From: Enoplolaimus lenunculus
Lineage: Eukaryota; Nematoda; Enoplea; Enoplida; Thoracostomopsidae
Reading direction: 5' to 3'
Length of the DNA stretch: 64,000 nucleotides
Assembly: GCA_030248215.1 (NCBI GenBank)
Contig: JASANG010002790.1
Span: 1-64,000 of the forward strand
Position numbers and translations under genes: made by a program. Under the pieces are notes generated by a model that did not search any database, was not told the DNA's origin, and worked only from the letters and a program-made list of their open reading frames with translations. This document shows positions 10,201-22,200 of the stretch, piece after piece (within the stretch, counting starts at the first letter, position 1; each line of letters begins with the position of its first letter).

Positions 10201-13200
10201 CATCTGCAAGTGTATTGAATGACATGTTAATGTCGTTATCTACCAAGTGGAAAGACGTTATGTGTAGCACATTTATTTAGTATACAGCTCCTAGTCAATT
10301 TTGCAGCAATCTTTGGCTGGCTGAAACGGGGGTAATTGTTTCATGCGGGGTCAGTATTTCATTCCTATACTGGCCGTGTAAAAATGACCGGGGGTCTCTT
10401 TTTAATGGGGGTAATTTTTTCACACGACAGTACTATGAAAATCGGGCCCCCATGAAAGTGTACCCGGGGGTCGCTTTTTGGGGGTCATTTTTTCATGCGA
10501 CACCGGATAAGGATCAATCAGCGAATCAGAAGACGAACTGTTTGCGAAATTATACTGATACGTATTTTAGGCAGTTTCAAACAGCACTTTATCACAGTTT
10601 GGAGTTGTTGGACTGTCTACTCGCGACGGTCTAATATTTCCGCGATACAAATTTCGACGTTCAGACGCCCCGAGTTCTATCCAACAGCCAAGTGGACTAA
10701 AAATTTATCGCCTGGCTTCCGCTGATGGCACCCTGTTAAACGAAGAGACGTATCCAAGGTAAAATTGTAGCGAAATTTTATATTTTCTCGGTATTGACTT
10801 GGTATTGTTGCTGTTTTGTCCGCAGTTGGATTTATTTGCAACTTTGCAAGTATCGAAGATGCTGTGGTTGCTGGTTTTAAGCTGTTTATGCGTAGTGTCA
10901 GATTTAAATTTGATCATTTAGTAATATTAATAATTTGAAGAATGAAAATGTACCTTTATTATTTCCAATCGTTGTAGTAGATTACTACCGGTATCACTTT
11001 GAATACTGTGGGTCATATAAACAGTCGCCCTGGACTGACGAGTTTTCGTTTTTACCGGTAACACTGATCATTTCGGACAGTTCACTGGTCTGCTGCTTCA
11101 CCTCCTGCCCGAACACAGGACAAATTTTGCTAATAATTGTTCGAAGGGTCGGTTTTAGACGTAAAAACGGACACGCGAGATTAGTCTAACGTGGCACCGG
11201 GTCGTAAAACAATCTTATGTTTGATTACAGATGGTCTTTTATCTGCCGGAATTGTTTTAATATCGGTTTTAGCAAAAAAGTTGGAATTTGTGTTCAGTTT
11301 TGATGCTATTAAATTTAACATCGGGTCTATAGTGGTTGTGCATAATAAAGTAATGGTATAGTTTGCCGTATATGTATTGCAACAATAATTTAATTGTAGT
11401 CTTTTGTCGTATATTTTCAGATCGAAATTCGGCGGATTATTCGGTTATCATTTAATAGAAGAAATAGATCGTGAAGTGATTCTGACATCGAATGAAATTG
11501 ACGCGCTTTGCGTTTATCAAGAAACCCGCCGCCCTGTGCTTGCACTGCCTAAAGCCACTGCTGATTTGCAACAAGAGGTTTGTTTTAACAGCATCGCTTT
11601 ACCGATAAAATATCGCAGCAAACCTGAAATCAGTTAACATTTTTGAGTATGTATCGAGTTTTTTTCTTGTTAACTGATTATATTGTGTTGGCGAAACTTG
11701 AATTTAAGTTTTGAGCCGTATTGTACAGCTATTTACCTCAGATCGGCACTTTTTAGACGTAACGTATCATGTGTGATGAAGTTTTGTATCATATGGGTTA
11801 AAAATTATGAATTTGATTTGCAAACATACGCGATTATGTCCAATAATTTTCCGGTGTTCTATACTCGGGTTTCAATGTTGTACTTTTTGTTATATTTTTA
11901 TCTGCATTTTCATTCGAGCCATAACGGAAACACTCCTCCAAAATAGAGCCATAACCATGTTTAAAAATGGTTGTAAGACGTCAGCCGCGGCTAAAATACT
12001 GGACGTGGGTAGAAGTTTTTAGCACGGTTATATACCCGTTGGTGAAAATGTTCCCATATGCGCCAGGCGGATAAAACGCAGATCAAGTGAAAAATCCTTA
12101 CCCAGATCCCATGGTGCAATCGGAATTCCGATTCCGATTAGAATTCCGATTCAAAACGAGCTCCGATTCCGATTGCACTATCAATCGGAATCGGAATTTC
12201 CACATTTTAATTTTATGCCTACTTGTTGTGGTATGTTGTTTAAAAATTCTGCATCATTTATCTATTAAACTATTCTCGATGACTTAACTTACCAATAATT
12301 GATTGTAGTTTAGGTTTACAGAGCCAAATAATGATTGCCAATTTGTTCATGCGACGTTGTTGAGAACTGTTGCCAGCCAACAGATATTATAAATCAATAT
12401 TAACTTAACTTGTTTATCCAAATTATCCGTATAGTCACAAAATTTGTACTTCCGATTCCGATTCCGGTATAAATTTACTGTTACAATTCCGATTCCGGTA
12501 TAGTCAAGTTCCGCTTTGCAGCCTGCCACATCCCACTCTGATTCGCCTGACCTGCACCTGTTCTGTCAGCGTTTTATAATACGTCAAAGAAACAATTTAA
12601 GCAGTTTAAAACTTAATGCAAACTTTTATTAATTTGAAGTGTGTATTATTCTTAGATGTTAGGTTTAATTTGCCATCATTTAGTTTCATTCATTTTGTAT
12701 TTGCACACCCGCTTGATGGACTTTTGTATTATTTTCAAGTCCTAAAACAAGCAACTTGGATAAGCAGTGTTTTGGATTATTAATTGCTAATTGATTATTT
12801 TATTTCAGGCAATCGCTTATTTGGAACAATTTGATCGCATAATAATTTGGTTTCCTAATGACAAAACGTCGTGGGATCGTGCGAAACGTTTCGCCCTTAA
12901 GCTTGGACAAAGCCGTTGCTATTTTGTTCGGTAAGCTGTTTTTTTCTGGCTGCTCAACTTTCGGAATGCATGCCATTTGTAGAAATGTTATAGCCACTAT
13001 TCAGGGCCGCGCCAGGAAGCCCAAGCGCCTACGCTTTTCAGATGCCCTCCTTGTAAGCTGTCCCAAGGGGATAGAGAAGGGTGGGAGCCGTGGTCTGGTC
13101 ACTTGGAGATCTGTCTTGAGGAGTAAAACATTTCACACGTTCTCAAGCTGAAATTTTAAATTAGACTTGCAATCGACATACGTAGTTTAAGAAAAACTTG

Positions 13201-16200
13201 GGTTTTTATACTTTTTTCACCATTTCTGTGGGAAATAATTATTACTCTGTTGATTTTTTTCAAATCGAAATTTTTAAGTATCTCCGACCCATACGTCTTG
13301 ACACGAAAAAGAGAGGGACTGATATTTATTTTGCCTTTCAGTGGGTACCTTTTATTCAGTTAGCGACTGTGATTTATTTTAAATTCACCCAATGTTTTTT
13401 AAACCGAACACAGTCCTTTTTTGTATTCCATATCCGTTAACCTTTCTCCTGGATTTAAAAAAGTTTATGCGGGCTTCCTGAGTGTTGTTGCATATTTGAG
13501 CAGATTAGCCATTCTGCCTTTATCTTTTTTATGGACTCTGATTAGGACTTACGGACCCTATCCACAGACGGACTGTAATTAGAATTAAGAATACTGACTC
13601 CTACTGATTACGACTCAAAATGGAGAACATTTCTATTATTCGGGTCTCTACAGAACATAAATTTTTATGCTATTGAACGATTTTTCTGAACACAGATGAA
13701 AAAATACGGTTTGGTAAAGATGGGTCGCGGATAAAGTACTTTTACGCGTGAGTTACGGACTTGCGAGTGCAGGGTATACTCTGAAGTAAAAAATGAAATT
13801 TGCGATGGTAAAGCCTGGGTTGGATGCAAAAATCTTTACACTAACTTAATTCTCCAGGCCGAATACTTTATGTAATAAACTTGCAACAAACGGATATATA
13901 AATTATTAATATGCATAAGTGCATTTTGTATAATATTATTGATTTCCTGTAAAACCGACCTCGATATATCTGGGGTCATTTACACTTTCCCTGTGCTTTC
14001 TGTTCTTACGCTGTCAGTCGGGTGTTACTAGAGTAAACTTCTCTATTTGTTCACGATTTCAGCGATGTTTTTCGTAATCTGTTCGCAGTTATTGTTCCAG
14101 TTTTGAACGCGTTACGCTCCTTCCTGCTATATGTCTTTTGTTATATTTGGTCATTCCATGTCGGAATTTAAATTTTTGAACAATTCAATTTTTAAATACT
14201 CTACTCAAAATTGTTCCTTTGATGAGCGAAACGAATTTTGTCAAAAAGTTTTGAAAATTTTTATACTATTCAAAACGGCTGGACGAGCTTAGCTGCTTGC
14301 AATGTTACTTTAACCGATATATGTTATTCGTAGATCATATGCCGTCCGTATTACTCAAAGTTATTGTATTTCACTAAAGCGGTTTTGGGGTTAGACGGGT
14401 GCTAGACAAGTAGAAATAATCATAAGGGATAGAAACGGCATGATTTACATTCTGTGCCAGATCTAGAAGAATGGGTTGACGTATCCTTCAACCAAACACC
14501 AATTAAAATATTTTGAGCGTTTGGCTCAATTGGACGGACAGTGTTAAAATAATCAAAAATTGGCTAAAAACGCGATTTAAAACGGCAAAATATCGTTACA
14601 CAAAAGGTATCCTACGCCTACCGCAACGGAATATGCTGGATCGCTTACTATCGCCATTACCATAACCTCTGCGTTGATAATTGAAGTTACCAACAAAGAG
14701 AGATCGTGAAAACAGATTAATGTCTGAAAAATTAGTAATTTTAGTCTTAAAGTAATCTAACTTTTACGTACATTATTACACATACCTTGAAAAGAGCCGA
14801 ATTTACTAAACGGTTCTTAGTGAAAATAAGTATATTTTTCGCTTAAATTACCTTCAACAGTTGACATATTCTGTCATTAGTAGGCAAAGTTTGTCTTTGA
14901 TATGATGTGTGTTGTGTGTGTATTCGTAATGTGTATTTTCTGGTCACATAATCTGTGTTAGCTTGTATTGGGGTATTCGATTTTTGTAATTAGAACTCGA
15001 ACAATTAATTTTTATTGAGTTTGGGAATTTGAAGTAACGTTAAATGTGTGTGTTCGACTTATAAATGTTGGTTTATAAATGGTAGATTCACCCAAATTTT
15101 AACCCTGATGCATGTTTGAAAGTTGGTAACTTAGTTTTAAACGCATAAGGGTTTTGAGCATAAGTCCACACCAACGTATATAAGGCGGTATAAGTATGGG
15201 AGCGAGGAGGTGTGCCGCCGTCTACGGCGGACTTGTCCAGACTCTGGCCTAATAATTTTGCGACACTGTTACAAGAGGTCTGTTTTAGGAAAATTTTTCT
15301 ATCCCTTCTGTAATGGTCTATGACTCTTCGGCTCCGTACACTTCCCCCAATGTCTTAGTCTTAGGATTACGAAAGCGTTTGTAACTTTGCGTAAACCTAA
15401 GCCTAAGTTTAGTCTAAGCATTTATCCCAGTGTAAACCTGATCCCAAGCCTTGAGCGTAAGCCAAACCAAAATGTGGTGGGAAGTACACATTGCCGATCC
15501 CTCTAGTAATAATTCCTAGTTGGGTTGCGCGCCTGAACGAATATGCTATAAAATTGGCGCAGTTTGCGTTTGTAGTCTGTATTGTATTAGTCTGTCAAAT
15601 TGCTTAAAAGTTAATCGTTAGGTTACATTATTGTGATACAGTTTGATTGCAAGTCTACAATGTTTTGCGTAATATTTATTGCTCACCAATACTTTATTTA
15701 TGAAATTTTGACGACTTAATTTTTGTATATGGCTTAGTATCGTTTGACAGTTGTGTCGAACCTTTTTCCGCATATATACTTATGTACACTTACTCAATGC
15801 AATAGCTGACCTGACCTGTACAAGAACATGAAAGTTACTAAGTTTAATGCGTTAGTTTTGTTTTTTGGATGGCTGAGTCAGTTTGGCTATTTTGGGCGAA
15901 CAGACACGTTTGAGAAAAAAAGCCTAATTTTCAGTATAAAAATTTCATTGTATTTCACCACCAGGCTCTTGTACACTTCCGCTAACATTTAAGGTTAAAG
16001 TCACTGACGTATCAAAGGCGGCCCCTGTCCGAGGATCCCCAACAGAAATGGAAACCAAGATCTTGTATTAAAGTTTAGCACTAAAATGGCGTTCGGCGTC
16101 TGTCTCGCTCGCTTCGCTGGTTAGTTTTTACAATTATATCTCACGCCTCGGTTAGAAATTTCTGAATCCTCCACTGGCTAAAGCTTAAGCTTTTGCGCCA

Positions 16201-19200
16201 TTCCAGTTACTTAATAATAAAGTTTATTGTGAAGTACACCAAGGTCATGCGATTATATATTAATATCAACACACTGGAAAATTTAATGAATTTTTTACTG
16301 ACCACAAACAAACGTGGATAAAGATAGATCGCAGGAATAGCAATTTTGCTCGGGTGTGCCCACGGCTAAGTTGGTCGCCGATAAAGCAGTTATTTGCGGA
16401 AAAAAATAAATTTTCCGCGGGTAGAGCGCAGGTCGAGTAAAGAAATCTTTACCCACCTGCACCGCTAAATGCGCCACTGGACTTAATACTTGAACTATGT
16501 TGGAGCGAATAATATTACACCTTGTCTAAATGTATACGTTTATTTCTTTCAAAGATGTTTGCGTATAATAAATACGAGTGAGTTGTGATAACACAAATCG
16601 TAGGTTGTGTACGCTATGATACGGCCGAGCACCAATCCGGCAGGTCAGCCTAATCGCGGCGGGAAACATCGTGTAAAACGTGAAATCCATTACGATACTG
16701 AAATTTATGCTGACGACACCGGATATCGACTATCAACAGCTGCTCAACATTCGCAAACGCGCCGCAACAAACTCGATCCGTTACTTGCTGAGAATGGACT
16801 TACCAGCGCTGACTACTGTTCTCGAACAAATCATTATGTCCTTCAAAAACCAGGTCGATTTTTGCCACCTGCACCAAAGTGTAATCCGTTACTGAAAAAT
16901 GGATACAATACTGATAGTTATAGTAGTGGTAGTAAAAACGGACTTGATCAGCTGAACAATAATAGTAATAATAATAATAATAATAATAATCAGTTCTTGC
17001 GCGGTCATTGTACGAACGGTATTGATGATTTAAGTCGAACACTTGAAAAGAATTTGTTGTTGAAGACTAGGTATTGCTTGGGTTGCAGCGATATGACTTA
17101 AGTCGGCTTTTGACTTAAGTCCAGTTACGAGTTGAGCAAAAAATTAAGCTTTACGCTATAGCTCTACTGTTTTGATAGGTGATTCAGAAGCCCCTTGTAA
17201 AAGCTTTGGCCTTATTGCATAACTACTACTTGACGTTCAAAATTATTCTGGTTTTCGAGTATGATACGTTGTTTGGGCATTTTAGAAACTTATTGTTGAA
17301 GACAAGATCTGATGTCGTGTTATATATATTGTAATGCATCATTTATTGCGTATTGCATTGTGTTTTGTTATTTTGTGTGTTTTAAGCGTTTAGAAGAAGA
17401 TTTTGTACCGTTTTCGAGAAAGCAAAGTACGGTCGGGTCCACCCGCCATCATGACATTACTTGTAGCTTGACAACTGTGACTATGTTTTATTTTATAGTC
17501 CTCGCGAAAAACTGCCAGCTCCATCTGATTGGCTTGCAGCAAGCCGTAGCATTCCGGAAGCATTAGAAAAATCAGAGCCAATTCTTCACAAATCTATTGA
17601 AACGTTTGGAAAGAATCTACGCGACCTTGTTTGGGAAGAATTTGTCAAACGCGAAGAAAAAACTGGCATTAAAGTGAGACAGTGTGCTTATTTAGTTGAA
17701 ATCTTTTAAGATTGATTTAGCTTTCGGTTTGTCAATTGGATTTAAAACCTTCGCTGTATGATTTGTAATCGGCTGTGGAGGAAAAGTTTGGGTTACGGAA
17801 AAGCCAAATGCTTTGCCTCTTATCAACAGAATCTAATTTGTTGAGCTGTTTGCTCAGATTGCAAGTTATTATTTTCTGATGGCAATTTTGTTATTTTGAA
17901 TTGAAATATGATTAACATTTATGATTGACCGCTGAAATGATGGTTTAAGCTTTTATTTTATGACGCAACAGTGAAACTCGCACATACCTATAAGTATTTC
18001 ACCATGGTCTCTCAACGTGATTTCAATTTTCAGTGGCGCCGTCTCACAAAGTTGAATAATTACCTGAAAGGCTTTCGTCCCGGTGAACTTACTCTGATTA
18101 CTGGTCCAACTGGGTGTGGGAAAACAACATTCCTCGCTGAATATTCGCTCGATTTGTGCGAACAAGGTGTCAATACGCTGTGGGGAAGTTTTGAAATTTC
18201 AAATCCACGATTGGCGAAAACAATGATACTTCAATTTTCGAGGTGAGTGTGTGATGCTCAACTGTGTTATCCGTAGGAACGACGTCTATTAAGATGTGTG
18301 GGTAAGAACTTTATCAAAAGTTTGACACCAATACATCGTGTGGTACCTTTAATTGCTAAGTGATGGAACATTCTATGTTAAGTTGTATACCGTCCAAGCT
18401 AATTAACATTTACCAAATGTACTTTTGTAATTTTAGTATGGAAAACAAAATTGAAATAATAAAGTCTGTTTTCAGAATTGACAGCGACAAAATGAGCGAA
18501 GAAAAATTCGAACTGTGGGCTGATCGTTTTGAGCGATTGCCGATGTATTTTATGCGCTTCCATGGTTCATCAAATTATGCTGTTGTTTTGGAGGTGAAGT
18601 TTTGTCGTCAACTTTACTATACATTGGTGGCTCCTGTACACTTTCGACCACATGTTTTAGGCTTAGGCTTAGATTTTCGTTTTAGTAAAGATTACCTAAA
18701 CGTAGTGCTAATTTTTGTTTAAGCCTATTCCCAAGCCTATGCCTCGATGTCTAAGCGTTAATCGTAGACGTGGGGAGAACTGTACGAGAATCTCATAGGT
18801 TTATAACTAACGCTTATGTGGGTTATTCAGGTATGTGTGGGATTGGCAGTTCGATTTTGAGAGTTTTGACGTGATGCTGAAGTCTTCAAATGAACGTTTG
18901 TGTGAATTGTAGTTAGAAGTATTGTTTTCAAATTGGTTTCAGAAATGAACAGTTTGATAAACTTATTATTTTTATTGTAACATAGGAATAATAATTATTT
19001 ACGAACTCATTAGACTTTTGAGTGTAAAACGAATCGTAATTTTATATAGATTTCGCCGTACTTAGTTTCAGTGTGATTTGTCATTAATTAAAAATTTTCG
19101 TTTCAGTTATGATTAGGGTCGTTATATCTTGTGCGAAATTGAGTGGAATTACTACTTTTGGTGTATTTCTGCAAGAGGTGCAACTTTATGCAAAAATATT

Positions 19201-22200
19201 TGTTTGAATATTATTTTAGTCAATCAAACATGCGATCTATTCGCACGATATTCAACACGTTGTTATCGATAACATTCAATTCATGATGGGAATGCAGTAT
19301 TCTGATAACTTGGAACGTTTTCATAATCAAGATCAATTGATTAGTCAGTTTCGTGCGCTTGCAACGATGTCAAACATACACGTTACACTGGTTATGCATC
19401 CTAGAAAGGTAAGTGTTGCCTGTTGCAGTTGCAAGATAACCATGACAACACCATCATTTTGGCCAATGTTACTTTGAGGGGCGTAACAGTAGCTTAAGCG
19501 TATTCGTAAGCCTAAGCCTAAGCGTTGCAAGAATGTGTTCCTAAACCTGAGCCTAAGCCTAAGCCTAAGCCTACGTAAAAAATGTTATCGAGAATCTAAA
19601 TTTACTCTTTTATAGGCCCGCCGTAACCTGGACGCCGCTTAAAGTAACATGGGCCATTAATCTTATGGTTTGTCTCCGAAAGGTGTATACAAGAGGTGGC
19701 ATTTACATATTGGAAATTTCTTGCTAAGTGAGAAAAATAGGCACTTTTCCATTGTTTTAATAAAATTAACCTGCTGATACTAGAGAGCCGTGGTGTTTTT
19801 TAGCCAGCAATGCTCGCTTACAGGAATCTTTGTTTGAAATTATAGTTACGTAAAATGTTAATATTAGCTACACGTTTTTCAGTCTGCTAGCATTTAATAT
19901 TTAATGCATCCTAGAAAAACAAATTGCTACTGTAACAAATTGTCGAATTATTCATTAATTCTATTTTAGATTGGTGTTAATGTTATCATATTTTGCTTAA
20001 CAAGCGAATCTCATTTTTTTAACTTGGCTTCATTTTAGGAAAACTTTAAAGAAGAGCTAACAGTGTCGTCCATTTTTGGCGGAGTCAAAGCTTCTCAAGA
20101 AGCTGACAACATTCTCATTATACAGCAACGAACTTCTGAAACTGAACCGTATGCGAAAAAATATTTACAGGTAGATTTTATTGTTTTGCAAGCGAATTAT
20201 TCGTTGATTGCTATCTTTTTATTTACCCTTTACTGTACTGTTTTTCCTCTATCATAGTGCGATTCTATTCTTTATTTTATTATAGGTGTGGAAAAATGCA
20301 CACATAAACATTATCGTATTATGCATTCGTGTACAAAATAGTTTTTAGGTTACAAAGATCGGAACAGCGAGCTCAAATCGTTTGTAAATATTTACCTAGT
20401 TTTCGGAAATTTCCGGGGAAACTAGGAAAAACCACTGTTACAGCCTTCACAAGAATAACCAGCTAGTTCTAGTGGCTAAAATGTTTTCTTGCTCGCTACG
20501 CTTTCTCGTAAAAAATTTAACCGAGTTCAAACTTGGTTTATGCCACGCGTAAAATTGTTCTGTTTAAGAAACCTATTTAACATCGCAGATATCATTAAGT
20601 GAATAGCTTTTCGTAGAGAGTGTCTGTATATGTGTACGGTAAGTGTATGTTAAACAAAGAATGCCATATTTGTCCTATGAAGTTGTTGCAATGACCACGT
20701 GGTGTAATGGTAATAGGCTTGCTCGAGTGCAAGGCGTCCGCGGCTCATTTGCTGGAGTGGTCGTAAACTTTGAGCAAAAGTTGTAATAGGGGTCATGCAC
20801 GACGTATATACAGTTGCAACTGGTATTCAAAGTAAATCTGGTAAAGCGGACTATCCCAACAGGCACATTTACTACAATTTCTACCTAAACTGTAAAAGGA
20901 CTGAACTTTTAACATATTTTGTTCTGCTTACCTCTATCTGTACGTGTATAGAATGCACATTGTAGCAAGTATATGTAGGTATCACGTGCAACGCTTATTT
21001 TTTGTACGATATTTTGGCCCATGCATAGAACAGGGCCGGAACAGTAGCATAACCATATTCCTAAGCCTAAGCCTAAGCCTAAGCCTAAGCGTATGGATGA
21101 GCCTATTCCTAAGCGTAAGCCTAAGCCTAAGCAAAAAAAATTGTCCAAAGCTTAAACTGACTCTATTATAGCCCCTCCGAAAAACGTCCCGGCCCTGTTC
21201 TATACTTGGGCCGATATTTTGAAACAAAAGATGAGTTCTATACCTAACTGTTTATCAGAGCGTTTCATTGTAAGCTGTGTTTTAGATTGCTAAAAACCGT
21301 TATGCCGGCATATTGTTACTGACTGATCACTTGGAAATCATTCCGATGCCAGGGTTTCAGAACAAGCTGGAAATCAATCCTGCCAAGTCACAAAAATTTG
21401 GAACAGGCGGTGGAATGTTAGTTTTATCAAGAGCCGTTGATGGATGCATTGCGGAAGAGTGTGCTGCCTCGCGCGCACTGTTAAATAGTAGACAATGTAC
21501 CGGAGCGAGTTGCGTTTTGGCCTGACCCCCAACTTAAGAGGGATCAATGTTTTAGGAAGCATGCAATATATACATATAGTTGAAACATATAAACAGAGTA
21601 ACTGAATGTATAGGAAAAAGTTCAAACTCTTAAAGTAAAGAGAATCAGTCAAAAATGCAACACGTGTTTTGTACATGCCGACATTCCTTTGTATACAAAA
21701 GTAGCCAGTTGCGTACTCTTCTGCTAAGTGGACATTATCCACTCTTGGTTTTAGGGATTAAGCTGAGTGGCCACCGCTACACAAGTTATGCATTAGTGTA
21801 TAATTGGCCAATGTTAGCTTCAGCGAAGCATATTTGTTTTAAACGCTAAGCCTGCATACTGTTTTTCCGCTTTTTAATGTTTGCTTTGGTTTGGTTTTGT
21901 AAAAAGTCAAAACAAAACCACTCCAAAGGAATGTTGCAACAGTTTTGTTGATTATTGTCAAACTTAGCAATTTGAACGCCGATGAAACTGAACAATTGAT
22001 TATCACACTTCCCCTCTGGTTCCGACTCCGGCTGTGTTATTTTTAACTGATTTGTTCCCTGATTTCACACATTCTTGAACATTACTGAACACCAACCATT
22101 CTTAATTATGTTTTGTTTGTATCGTAAATTTATAGTATTTGCTTTTCCTCGTCTACTAATGTTTCTATCCTTCATGTCGTGTTGTAGTTTGTTTCGGCTT

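Larger units (their letters stand above)
12931..17498 (+). other. large TWNK intron
   Basis: This 4.6-kb intron holds MITEs at 13293-13653 and 15333-15490 and one ORF at 16607-17101. The rest (13654-15332 and 15491-16606) is AT-rich with no feature I can name. Confidence 0.7.

Noticed and set aside
21016-21212. True telomere or chromosome end
   Set aside because: The GCCTAA tracts are short, imperfect and enclosed by inverted repeats and a target duplication, so this is a transposon.
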